From positions 1-61,653 of the forward strand of contig JAHJQV010000019.1 in assembly GCA_018819105.1 (NCBI GenBank): DNA of 61,653 bases, read 5' to 3'. The translations under genes and the position numbers were made by a program. Positions within the stretch are counted from its first letter, which is position 1. Every line of letters begins with the position of its first letter. The notes under the pieces were generated by a model that ran no database searches, was not told the origin of the DNA, and saw nothing but the letters and a program-made list of their open reading frames with translations. This stretch comes from Gammaproteobacteria bacterium. Lineage in GTDB: Bacteria > Pseudomonadota > Gammaproteobacteria > Xanthomonadales > Wenzhouxiangellaceae. Below, piece by piece: positions 7,815-16,704 of this stretch.

Positions 7815-8855
7815 ATGATTGAAAGTAAGCCACCGGCAAACCCGAATCTGCTCAGTCGCCAGGCGCTGGCAGCGCCGCAGCATGCCGGACAGCGATTCGA
7901 CCAGGCTGCCGCAGAGTTGTTCAGCGACTTTTCCCGCAGCCAGCTGCAGCAGTGGATTCGCCAGGGCGATCTGCGTCTGGACGGTCGCATTGTCGCCAAG
8001 CCCAATCACAAGCTTGCCGGCACGGAAACCCTGAGTCTGCAAGTGCTGCTGCAGCCGCACAGCGAAGACCGCCCGGAAGCGATTGAACTGGACATATTGT
8101 ATGAAGATGAGCATTTGCTGATGGTTAACAAGACCGCCGGCATGGTGGTGCATCCCGGTGCCGGCAATGCCAGCGGCACGCTGGTGAATGCCCTGCTGCA
8201 CAAATTCCCTGATCTGCACACCCTGCCGCGTGCAGGCATCGTGCACCGGCTCGACAAGCTGACCAGCGGCGTGCTGATGATTGCCCGCAGCGATGCCGTG
8301 CGCTTGCGACTGATCGAGCAGATGCAGGCGCGCCAGATAAGCCGCAGCTATCTGGCGCTGGTCTGGGGGCAGGCGGCTGCGCGTGGCACCATCGATGCGC
8401 CGCTGGGTCGGCACCCGGTGGATCGCAAGCGCATGGCCGTACTGGCTGCCGAAAACAGCCAGGCGAAGCCGGCGGTGACCCATTACCGCGTGCTGCAGAA
8501 CAATGTCGCAGTGAGCCTGTTGCAGGTTGAGCTGGACACCGGCCGCACCCATCAGATCCGTGTGCACATGCAGCACATCGGCCTGCCTTTGGTGGGTGAT
8601 CCCGTGTATGCACCAAGAAAGCCGCAGCAGCGCAGCAAGCCGGCAACAGCAGCATTGACTGCTGAAGCTTATGCACAATTGCTGGCTTTTGCCCGCCAGG
8701 CATTGCATGCCAGACGGCTGGTCCTGCAGCACCCGGTCACCGGGGCATCGCTGGCTGTTGCTGCACCAGTGCCGGAGGATCTGCAGCAGCTGCTCAATAG
8801 CCTTGGTTTTGAGTCATCATCCGATACCGAGCATGGTGCCAGGCACAATGCCTGA
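7815..8855 (+). CDS. rluD: RluD, 23S rRNA pseudouridine synthase
   Basis: Isomerises uridines 1911, 1915 and 1917 (E. coli numbering) in helix 69 of 23S rRNA. An N-terminal S4 RNA-binding domain (FSRSQLQQWIRQGDLRLDG) precedes the RluA-type catalytic domain. The catalytic aspartate is in GIVHRLDKLTSG, and the RTHQIRVHMQHIG motif follows. The usual HRLDKDTSG reads HRLDKLTSG here, a mild change next to but not at the catalytic residue. The frame is open from a TTG at 7752, but ATG 7815 gives a normal 346-residue protein. It overlaps pgeF by eight bases. Confidence 0.94.
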   Translation: MIESKPPANPNLLSRQALAAPQHAGQRFDQAAAELFSDFSRSQLQQWIRQGDLRLDGRIVAKPNHKLAGTETLSLQVLLQPHSEDRPEAIELDILYEDEHLLMVNKTAGMVVHPGAGNASGTLVNALLHKFPDLHTLPRAGIVHRLDKLTSGVLMIARSDAVRLRLIEQMQARQISRSYLALVWGQAAARGTIDAPLGRHPVDRKRMAVLAAENSQAKPAVTHYRVLQNNVAVSLLQVELDTGRTHQIRVHMQHIGLPLVGDPVYAPRKPQQRSKPATAALTAEAYAQLLAFARQALHARRLVLQHPVTGASLAVAAPVPEDLQQLLNSLGFESSSDTEHGARHNA

Positions 8856-9609
8856 TGCCGCTGCCATGCGCTCGCCCTGGCTGCAGCCGGACTGGCCGGC
8901 CCCGGCCCCGGTACGCAGTCTGCAGACCACCCGCCAGCACCCGCAGGGACCTGGCCGTGGTGGGTGTGCCGGTTTTAATCTGGCCCAGCGTGGCAACGAC
9001 GATGCTGCGGCGGTGAGTGCCAATCGTGCCTTGCTGGCAACGCAGCTGCCGGCAGCACCAATCTGGCTGCAGCAGGTGCATGGCGTGCACATCATGGTGG
9101 CAGCGCAGCAGGCAAGGTATCCATCGCCACCGCAGGCTGATGGCTGCATTGCGCGCCAACCGCAGCAGGTCTGTGCGGTGCTCACGGCCGACTGTATTCC
9201 GGTGTTGCTGTGCGATCGGGCTGGCAGCACGGTGGCGGCGGTGCACGCTGGCTGGCGCGGTCTGTACGCCGGCATTCTGGCCCAGGCGGTGGCGCACATG
9301 CAGGTCGCTCCGGATCAGCTCATGGCCTGGTTGGGGCCTGCCATCAGTGTGCAGCATTACCGGGTTGATGCGGATTTCCGCTCGCGGTTTCTCCGCCAGA
9401 ATGAGCGTTTTCATCAGGCCTTTGTCCGGCATGAGGACGGCATCCATGCCGATCTGCCAAAAATTGCGCGCATCCAGCTGGAAATGCTGGGCGTAGAAGC
9501 TGTGTATGGTGGCCAATATTGCACTTATGCCAGGCAAGACATGTTTTATTCCCATCGCCGCGATCCCGCCAGTGGACGTCAGGCCAGTCTGATCTGGCTG
9601 CAGCCATGA
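8848..9609 (+). CDS. pgeF: PgeF/YfiH, laccase-domain peptidoglycan editing protein
   Basis: A Cu-oxidase_4 (DUF152) family protein. E. coli YfiH corrects wrong amino acids in peptidoglycan precursors, and other family members act on purine nucleosides. The zinc-site residues are visible: His in LQQVHGVH, Cys in LTADCIPVLL, His in VAAVHAGWRGL. ATG 8848 overlaps the rluD stop and gives about 253 residues; ATG 8866 (MRSPWLQPDW) is an alternative. The frame is open further upstream inside rluD, but that part does not resemble the family. rluD-pgeF is a common gene pair. The end overlaps the next gene by four bases. Confidence 0.92.
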   Translation: MPDAAAMRSPWLQPDWPAPAPVRSLQTTRQHPQGPGRGGCAGFNLAQRGNDDAAAVSANRALLATQLPAAPIWLQQVHGVHIMVAAQQARYPSPPQADGCIARQPQQVCAVLTADCIPVLLCDRAGSTVAAVHAGWRGLYAGILAQAVAHMQVAPDQLMAWLGPAISVQHYRVDADFRSRFLRQNERFHQAFVRHEDGIHADLPKIARIQLEMLGVEAVYGGQYCTYARQDMFYSHRRDPASGRQASLIWLQP

Positions 9610-11444
9610 GTCGGGGCGTTGCCATGCGGCTATCGCTGCTGTTGACCGCATTGCTTGCCGTCAGCAGTGCGGGCTGGGCCCAGCAGCGCAGCGAATGGGT
9701 CGGTGCTGACAGCTGTCGCGACTGTCATGAAGAGCGCCACGAAAGCTGGCATCGCACCTATCATCGCAGCATGACCCAGGTGGCCACGGCCGAGACCGTG
9801 CTGGGCGACTTTGACGGTGAACCGCGCACCTGGTGGGGCATGACCATCCGCCCGGTCAAGCGCAACGGCCAGTTCTGGTTCGACTATTACCGCACACCCA
9901 ACGACGCTGCTCCGATTGCCTCGCACCGCATCGTGCGTACCGTTGGCTCACACCGCTACCAGCAGTATCTGACACGAGAGGCGACCCGCGACGGCAACAG
10001 TGCCGCCGGCAACCACTATCGTCTGCACATGCTGTGGCATATCGAAGAGCAGCGCTGGATACACATGAATGCGGTGTTTCTTGGTCCCGATGACCAAAGC
10101 TTTGATCATCAGGTGGCGCTGTGGAACCAGAACTGCATTTTCTGTCACAACACCGGTCCTGAACCCGGTCTGCAGAACTATGCCGAACTGCAGCAGCGCG
10201 CCGCGCGTGGCGAGATGGTCAGTCTGGATCAGCAGGCCGATTTCCAATCGGCAGTGGTGGATCTGGGCATTGCCTGTGAGTCCTGCCATGGTCCCGGTGC
10301 CGAGCATGTCCGCCGCAACCAGAGCTTCATCGCCCGCCAGTGGCATCGTCTGGTCGGCGATGCCAGCATTGTCAATCCCGACGAGTTGGCGCAGCAGGCC
10401 AGTGTGGAAGTCTGTGCCCAATGCCATGCCCAGCGGGCACCGAAGCCTGCGCTGATCAAGGACTGGATCACCAGCGGTCCGGCCTATCGTGCCGGTGGTG
10501 ACCTGCTGGCCACGGTGGATCCGGTGTGGATCGATACCGCGCCGCCAGCCGGCAGCGACCCCGATCTGTTCCGCCTGCGCTTCTGGCCGGATGGCACGCC
10601 CAGACTGACCGCCTATGAGTACCAGGGACTGGCGCAGTCTGCCTGTTATCTGCAGTCCGACAGCCTGACCTGCAACAGCTGTCACAGCATGCATGGCGGT
10701 GACCCGGCCGGCATGATGACCGACTGGCAGCGCAGTGACGCGCCCTGTCTGGAATGCCATCAGCAGTTTGCCGACGACCCGGCCCAACACAGCAGGCATG
10801 CGCCGGACACCCAAGCCTCGCGCTGTGTCAGCTGTCACATGCCGAAGATGGTGTATGGCGTCATGACCTTTCATCGTTCACATCGCATCGAACGACCACA
10901 ACCGGCGCGCCAGGCGGCACAGCAGCGGCCGAATGCCTGCAATCTGTGTCATCTTGATCAGACCTATGCCTGGGCCCAGCAACAGACAGAACGGCTGTGG
11001 CCGCAAGCCGAATCGGCCTCAGTGCTGGTCAACGACAGGGTGCCGGCCGGTGTGCAGGAACTGCTCGCCGGCGATCCGGTGCAGCGGGCACTGGCGGCGT
11101 GGTCACTGGCACAGAGATCGCCTCTCTCCTCTGCGTCGACAATGGCCTGGAACGATCTGCTGCTGGACAGCATGCTGCTTGATACCTATCCGGCGGTACG
11201 CCGCTTTGCCAGTCAGGCACTGCTCGCCAACACCATGAACCAGTCGCGCCGACAGGGTCTGCTGGGCTATGACTTCATGGCGGATCAGGCCAGCAGAAAG
11301 CAGCAGCTGCGGCCATTGCTGCAGCAGGGCGGCGACACCACAGGCACTCTGGCAGCGCAAGCCTTTGCTCTTGATCCCGCTGTGATCGCCCAGCTGCGCA
11401 AGCTGGGCATAAAAAAATCGGTAGGCATTGATGTTGGTGAATGA
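9606..11444 (+). CDS. Exported octahaem c-type cytochrome
   Basis: A periplasmic multihaem cytochrome. A signal peptide (LSLLLTALLAVSSAGWA) is followed by eight CXXCH sites in this order: CRDCH, CIFCH, CESCH, CAQCH, CNSCH, CLECH, CVSCH and CNLCH. The fourth to eighth fall in the second half of the haem region. The remaining roughly 160 residues have no haem site and look helical and repeat-like. ATG 9606 overlaps the pgeF stop (ATGA); ATG 9624 (MRLSLLL) is also possible. The pattern resembles cytochrome c554/NapC-NrfB-type and TPR-linked multihaem cytochromes, but no catalytic assignment is safe. A single cytochrome gene without reductase partners, translationally coupled to rluD-pgeF, is unusual. 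Confidence 0.9.
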   Translation: MSRGVAMRLSLLLTALLAVSSAGWAQQRSEWVGADSCRDCHEERHESWHRTYHRSMTQVATAETVLGDFDGEPRTWWGMTIRPVKRNGQFWFDYYRTPNDAAPIASHRIVRTVGSHRYQQYLTREATRDGNSAAGNHYRLHMLWHIEEQRWIHMNAVFLGPDDQSFDHQVALWNQNCIFCHNTGPEPGLQNYAELQQRAARGEMVSLDQQADFQSAVVDLGIACESCHGPGAEHVRRNQSFIARQWHRLVGDASIVNPDELAQQASVEVCAQCHAQRAPKPALIKDWITSGPAYRAGGDLLATVDPVWIDTAPPAGSDPDLFRLRFWPDGTPRLTAYEYQGLAQSACYLQSDSLTCNSCHSMHGGDPAGMMTDWQRSDAPCLECHQQFADDPAQHSRHAPDTQASRCVSCHMPKMVYGVMTFHRSHRIERPQPARQAAQQRPNACNLCHLDQTYAWAQQQTERLWPQAESASVLVNDRVPAGVQELLAGDPVQRALAAWSLAQRSPLSSASTMAWNDLLLDSMLLDTYPAVRRFASQALLANTMNQSRRQGLLGYDFMADQASRKQQLRPLLQQGGDTTGTLAAQAFALDPAVIAQLRKLGIKKSVGIDVGE

Positions 11445-11462
11445 CCTGTAGTAGTATCGATC

Positions 11463-11480
11463 CGTTTGTTTACACAAACG
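11463..11480. other. Hairpin downstream of the octahaem gene
   Basis: CGTTTG (11463-11468) and CAAACG (11475-11480) form a 6-bp stem 18 bases after the cytochrome stop. No T tract follows, so termination is uncertain. Confidence 0.3.
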
Positions 11481-11572
11481 TCTGCAGATTCATCGGGTTG
11501 ATGTCGGCACGGAAGATGTCCTGCATCGTAACAGCGGTAGCCACCGCGTGATTTTCACTACAGGTATTCAGT

Positions 11573-13942
11573 ATGAACATGAGAACATTCATTCTTGCCA
11601 CCGCGCTTTGCCTGATCGCAGGCTTTGTGTGCAGCACTGCCATGGCTCAAAGTGCTGCCTGGGTGGTCAAATTCGAGCAACCCGGGCTGCTGGAAAACAA
11701 CGGCTCGGTGGCCGGCTTTGCCGCCACCACACCCGGATCCGGAGAGAAGCTGGACAGCCGCTCACCCGCCGCGCAGGCATATCTGACGCACCTGGAGGAG
11801 ATCAAGAACAACCAGTTGCAGCGCTTCAGCACGGTGCTGAACAGACCGCTGAAGCCGCGCTACCACTATCGCGCTACCCAGCACGGTCTGCTGCTGGATC
11901 TGACCGCTGCCGAAGCGCAACTGCTGCGCGCCCAGCCCGGTGTGGTCAGCGTTACCCGTGAGCCGGTATTGCAACTTGACACCGACCGCGGTCCGACCTG
12001 GATCGGTGCCACGCAGATGTGGGATGGCAGCACCACCCCGGACAATCTGGAGCGCACCGGCAAGGGCATGGTGGTTGGCATCATTGATTCCGGCATCAAC
12101 AGTGATCACCCGGCATTTGCCGAAGTCGGTCCGGTGGACGGTTATATCCATGAGAACCCGAACGGTGCCGGCAATTACATCGGACACTGCATCGGCAGCC
12201 CGGATGCCAACAACGGCCCGAATGCGCCCATTCAATGCAACAACAAGCTGATTGGTGCCTGGGCCTTCACCAACGCCAGTGATACCGGCGCACCGGAAGA
12301 CACCAACGGTCACGGTACCCACACCGCCAGCACCACGGCGAGCAATATTCTCATTGGACCTTTTTTCAATCCACTGGCGCAGGCAGCGATCGTGCCGGGC
12401 CAGATTTCCGGTGTGGCACCGCACGCCAATGTCATTGCCTACGATGTCTGTGAGGATGCGACCTGTTCCGCCACCAGTGCAGGCATTGACCAGGCCATCA
12501 TCGATGGCGTCGACGCCATCAACTTTTCCATCAGTGGCGGCACCTCACCGTGGAATGACAACGACAGGTTGTTTCTGAACGCCGTGGATGCAGGCATCTT
12601 CGTCGCCGCCAGTGCCGGCAACACCCGTGACAACAACCCGTTGCCGGAAGGCGATGTCAACCATCGCGGCCCCTGGGTGATGACGGTGGCGGCCAGCACC
12701 CATGACCGTGATGGCACCGCGACGCTGTTCGGCATGTCAGGCGGCATGAATCCGCCGGCAGATATCACCGGTGCCAGCGGCACCGATGATCTGGGTCAGT
12801 AGACCATCGTCTATGCCGGTGATTTCAGCAACGGTGATCCGGATCCGGAGCAGTGTCTGAATCCGTTCCCGGCCGGCACATGGACCAACAACGAGATCGT
12901 GATGTGCGATCGTGGCACCATTGCGCGCGTGCTGAAAGGGGTCAACGTTGCGGCCGGCGGGGCCGGCGGTCTGATTCTGGCCAACGTTGCTGGCGGCAAT
13001 GACGGCCTGAATCCGGATTTTCATGTCATCCCTGGGATTCATGTCAACATTGCTGATGGTGACATTCTGAGAAACTGGCTGGCCAACGGCAACAACCACA
13101 GCGGTGCCATTGATGGCCCGGCTGGTGGTGCCGGCAACCCGGCAACTGCCGATGTACTGGCCGGTTTCAGCCTGCGTGGTCCGAATCTGTCGTTCGATGT
13201 CACCAAACCGGACATCACCAATCCTGGCGTCAGCATCCTGGCTGCGGTCAGCGATGACCCGAATACCCCGGTCGGCAGCTCAGAGCTGGATTTCCTCAGC
13301 GGTACGTCGATGTCCAGCCCGCACACCGCAGGTGCTGCCGCACTGGTGATGGAGGCACAGCCAGACTGGAGCGTGATGGAAGTCAAATCGGCCATGCAGA
13401 TGACCGCTGATCAGACCGGCAGAAAAGAGGACAACATCACCCCGGTGACACCCGACGATGTCGGCAATGGTCGCGTCGATCTGACCCAGGCGGCTCTGTC
13501 TGGTCTGATCATGAACGAGACCTTTGCCAACTTCCTGGCCGCAAATCCCGCCGCCGGTGGCGACCCGAGGACGCTGAATCTTCCCAGCATGCGCGATACC
13601 GGCTGTGATCCGGACTGCAGCTGGACGCGTGTGGTCAAAAGCGGCCAGGCATTTGCCACCGACTGGACGGCATCCGGCACTGGGGATGGCTTCACCGTGA
13701 CCGTGACCCCGAGCAACTTCTCGCTGCTGGGCAAGGACAGCGATGTATTGTTCAGGGATGACAATGAAGATGGCCAAAGCGCAGTCTCGGTGCTGCAGCG
13801 GGTGACCATTCAGGTCACCGGTGTGGCCTCCGGCAACATCATGACCTTCGGCAATGTGCTGTTTACCGAAGACCATGGCATCACCCCGGATGCACACATG
13901 ACCATTGCCGTCAGCAACCAGTTGCCGGTGACTCCACCCTGA
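11573..13942 (+). pseudogene. Secreted subtilase (S8) with in-frame TAG at 12800-12802
   Basis: A single reading frame from ATG 11573 to 13942 would encode about 789 residues of an exported subtilisin-like protease but is cut by one TAG codon at 12800. Visible parts: signal peptide (MNMRTFILATALCLIAG...AMA), propeptide, catalytic Asp in GIIDSGIN, His in NGHGTHTAS, then after the stop a PA-domain-like insertion (PFPAGTWTNNEIVMCDRG) and catalytic Ser in GTSMSSPHTAG, with a fibronectin-like C-terminal domain. The truncated 409-residue product lacks the serine and cannot be an active protease. No other stop or frameshift occurs, so the lesion is recent, a sequencing error, or read through. The codon is one C-to-T change from CAG. 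An AGGT precedes the start. An intact-bodied paralogue follows at 14328. Confidence 0.88.
12800..12802 (+). other. In-frame amber codon inside the subtilase gene
   Basis: The codons read ...GAT CTG GGT CAG TAG ACC ATC GTC TAT..., with family-like protein sequence immediately on both sides. The stop separates the Asp/His half from the Ser half of the catalytic triad. Confidence 0.9.
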
Positions 13943-13990
13943 GCAGTGCGTGACAGCAGCGCTGCTGTCACACCCTGTCAGCAAACCAGG

Positions 13991-14019
13991 CCGCGATCAT
14001 CTGATCGCGGCTTTTTTTT
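13991..14019 (+). terminator. Rho-independent terminator after the first subtilase
   Basis: CCGCGATCA / TGATCGCGG (13991-14010) is a strong 9-bp stem with a two-base centre, followed directly by about nine T residues. It lies some 50 bases after the stop at 13942. Together with a promoter-like sequence at 14224 it makes the two subtilase genes separate transcription units. Confidence 0.9.
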
Positions 14020-14223
14020 ATTCAGGCGGCATTGCTCGCCAGCAATCCTTGACCCGGCATGGGCATCCGAACCTGATATTGGCTCGAAATGAAAAACAGA
14101 GAAAAACTGCCCGCAAGTGGTAGAAATTGCTCGCCAAAGCGACACCAGATATTACAGGAAGCACAATCTGCGCTGCGATGATGGGAAGTACATTGCCGCG
14201 TATGAATGTTGAATGCGAATCGT
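14020..14223. other. Intergenic spacer between the two subtilase genes
   Basis: About 200 bases of non-coding, AT-richer sequence. I see no gene, repeat or strong hairpin in it. Confidence 0.5.
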
Positions 14224-14251
14224 TTGATTTTTCCTGCGGATATTGTATGCT
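14224..14251 (+). promoter_or_regulatory. Possible promoter of the second subtilase
   Basis: TTGATT (14224-14229) and TATGCT (14246-14251) are spaced by 16 bases, about 45 bases before the first in-frame ATG of the second subtilase. The match is moderate. Confidence 0.4.
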
Positions 14252-14312
14252 AAAACGTCGTTAATCGGAGCCACGTAGACTTGAGAGGATGGCTATGCGT
14301 TTGAAACAACAA

Positions 14313-14315
14313 TGA
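14313..14315 (+). other. In-frame TGA in the 5' leader of the second subtilase
   Basis: ATG 14295 is preceded at ideal spacing by GAGAGG (14283-14288) and reads MRLKQQ before this TGA. The same frame continues IHFV into ATG 14328. The codons before the TGA supply the positive charges that the signal peptide starting at 14328 lacks. The TGA is one change from CGA (Arg) or TGG (Trp). Confidence 0.75.
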
Positions 14316-14327
14316 ATACATTTTGTA

Positions 14328-16595
14328 ATGCTGCTCCTGCTGCTGCTGCAGCCGCTGTGGGCGCAAGAGTTTTCACCTGCCAATGATCAGGGCCAGTCCA
14401 GATACATTGTCAGGTTTGCCGATGAAGGGCTGATTTACCGTCTCGGCGGGCATGCTGCATTCAGGCAGGCCACGCAATCCAGATCTGCCCGCTTTGTCAA
14501 CGAGCAGGCCAGTATGCAGCAACTGCAGGCCAGCATGCTGCAGTCGATCGGCAGTGAGCTGGGTCGCCAACCTGAGGTTTCACACTATTTTCTGGTCACG
14601 CAAAGCGCCATCGCGGCCTGGTTGACGTCAGGCGAGGCAGCCAGAGTGGCCAGCCTGCCCGGGGTCGCTGCCGTGGAACGTGAGCGCATGTATCAGCTGG
14701 ATACCTTTCGCGGGCCGGAATTCATCGGCGGAGACACCATCTGGGATGGCAGTGCCGTGCCTGATGGCTCGCCACTTCGCGGAGAAGGCATGATCGCCGG
14801 TGTGCTCGACTCGGGCGTCAACACCGATCATCCCTCGTTTGCCAACGTGGCATCCTGTGGGCACGGCGTCGGCGGTGTTCCCGACAAACTGATTTCAGCC
14901 GTGGATTGCGCCAGTGCTGATGTTGACGGCCGCTGCAACGGACCGTTGCCGGAAGACACCAACGGACATGGCACGCACACGGCCAGTACCGTCGCCGGCA
15001 ACACCATCGACAACAGTGTCGATCCGTCGCCCAACATTCCAGCACCGTTCACCACCATGTCCGGTGTTGCACCCTGTGCACATGTGCGAATCTACAAAAC
15101 CTGTCCTGGCCAGAACTGTCCTGCCGCGGATCTGGCTGCGGGCATGGCCACATTGCTGCTGGACGGTGATGTCGACACCATGAACTATTCCATTTCCGGT
15201 GGCACCAGTCCGTGGACGGATTTCGATCGCACCAAGCTGGACATAGTCGAGTCTGGTGTATTCGTCGCCGCCTCGGCCGGCAACACCAGTGCCACCATTA
15301 CGGATCCGGTTGGTCAGGTGAACCATCGCGGCCCCTGGGTGATGACCGTGGCTGCCTCGACCCGTGATGGCGATTTCGCCGGTGACATGTCATTGACCGG
15401 ACCCGGCACGCCGCCAGCTGGCACGCAGGATGTCGCCATGGATCGTGGCAGCGATTCACCGGTGGGTGATCCGCTGGTGGATCATCCGATCCGCCGTGAC
15501 CCCGGACAGGTGGCAACCGCAGAGGGCTGCAATGCCGCCGACGGCGGTGTCCCTTTTCCGGCCAATTTCTTCACTGGTGCGGTGGCATTGATCCAGCGTG
15601 GTTCCTGTGCCTTCACCGACAAGATCAACAATGCTGCTGCCGCCGGTGCCGACATGGTGGTGATCTGGAACAACGTGACCGGCGGCCTGAGCATGGCCAC
15701 ACCGGGGCAGGCGAACATCCCCGCGTACAGCATCAACCTTGGGCCCGGACAGGCCATTGCTGATTTCATCGATGCCAACCCTGGTGCGGTCACCATGAAC
15801 TTCAATGTGACGCCACTGCCTGGCGATGTCCTCGCTGACTTCAGTTTCCGAGGTCCCACACCGGCACCATTGCAGGATCTGCAAAAGCCGGACATCACCG
15901 CACCCGGCGTCAACATCTGGGCTGCGGTGGCCGATCCCACCAACTATGGTTTCCTCAGCGGCACCTCGATGTCCGGCCCGCATGTGGCTGGCGCGGCCAC
16001 ACTGATCCGCCAGGCGCACCCTGACTGGACGCCGATGGAAGTCAAGTCTGCCATCATGATGACCGCAGTCAAGAATGGCCTGAAGGACGATGCGGTGACA
16101 CCATGGGATTGGGACGATGTCGGCAGTGGCCGGGTCGACCTGAGCAAGGCGGCGCTGGCCGGACTGGTCATGGATGAATCCATTGCCAACTTTCTCGATG
16201 CTGATCCAGCCGGCGGTGGAGATGTGAAGACGCTGAATTTGCCGGCCGTTAGGGACGTCTCCTGTCTTAGTGGTTGTAGCTGGACACGTAGCGTTCAGAG
16301 TGGCCAGGATTTCGCCACCAGTTGGAGTGTGAATGGAGCCGTGATCAGCGGTGGTGTCAGTATCAATGTGACACCCAGCAGCTTCAGTTTGTTGCCACGC
16401 AGCAGCGATGTGCTGTTTGTGGACGATGCCGAGGACGTGGATCCAGCCGTGGCCGTCAGTATCAAACAGCCATTGGAGATCACCGTAAGCGGCGTCAGCG
16501 CCGGCAGTGGTGTCACCTTTGGTACGGTGGACCTCGTCGAAACCGGAGACCTGACTCCCGCTGCGCACATCACCGTGGTGGTGCAGGATCAGTAG
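14328..16595 (+). CDS. Secreted subtilase (S8), paralogue of the interrupted copy
   Basis: A 755-residue exported serine protease. The catalytic triad is complete: Asp in GVLDSGVNTDHP, His in NGHGTHTAS, Ser in GTSMSGPHVAG. A PA-like insertion (FTGAVALIQRGSCAFTDK) lies between the His and Ser, and a beta-rich C-terminal domain follows. It matches the upstream gene along its whole length, so the two are tandem duplicates. From ATG 14328 the N-terminus is MLLLLLLQPLWAQ: a hydrophobic core with a cleavage site but no basic residue and no ribosome binding site. The better initiation signal is ATG 14295, whose frame is stopped by TGA at 14313. Expression may therefore be lost, depend on reinitiation 12 bases after the TGA, or the TGA may be a sequencing error. 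Confidence 0.85.
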   Translation: MLLLLLLQPLWAQEFSPANDQGQSRYIVRFADEGLIYRLGGHAAFRQATQSRSARFVNEQASMQQLQASMLQSIGSELGRQPEVSHYFLVTQSAIAAWLTSGEAARVASLPGVAAVERERMYQLDTFRGPEFIGGDTIWDGSAVPDGSPLRGEGMIAGVLDSGVNTDHPSFANVASCGHGVGGVPDKLISAVDCASADVDGRCNGPLPEDTNGHGTHTASTVAGNTIDNSVDPSPNIPAPFTTMSGVAPCAHVRIYKTCPGQNCPAADLAAGMATLLLDGDVDTMNYSISGGTSPWTDFDRTKLDIVESGVFVAASAGNTSATITDPVGQVNHRGPWVMTVAASTRDGDFAGDMSLTGPGTPPAGTQDVAMDRGSDSPVGDPLVDHPIRRDPGQVATAEGCNAADGGVPFPANFFTGAVALIQRGSCAFTDKINNAAAAGADMVVIWNNVTGGLSMATPGQANIPAYSINLGPGQAIADFIDANPGAVTMNFNVTPLPGDVLADFSFRGPTPAPLQDLQKPDITAPGVNIWAAVADPTNYGFLSGTSMSGPHVAGAATLIRQAHPDWTPMEVKSAIMMTAVKNGLKDDAVTPWDWDDVGSGRVDLSKAALAGLVMDESIANFLDADPAGGGDVKTLNLPAVRDVSCLSGCSWTRSVQSGQDFATSWSVNGAVISGGVSINVTPSSFSLLPRSSDVLFVDDAEDVDPAVAVSIKQPLEITVSGVSAGSGVTFGTVDLVETGDLTPAAHITVVVQDQ

Positions 16596-16622
16596 GTATC
16601 GGCTTCTGTAGAGATAAAAAAA

Positions 16623-16648
16623 CGGCACCTCTGGTGCCGTTTTTTTTT
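16623..16648 (+). terminator. Rho-independent terminator after the second subtilase
   Basis: CGGCACC (16623-16629), TCT loop and GGTGCCG (16633-16639) are followed by nine T residues. It lies 28 bases after the stop codon. Confidence 0.92.
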
Positions 16649-16704
16649 GCCTTTTCTGCCATCAGCAAGCTTGCTTGACTGGCTGAAACATTAGCAATAC
16701 GGCG

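Noticed and set aside
15456..16628. 390-codon open frame antisense to the second subtilase
   Set aside because: Antisense shadow. The plus strand encodes the catalytic Ser region of the protease.
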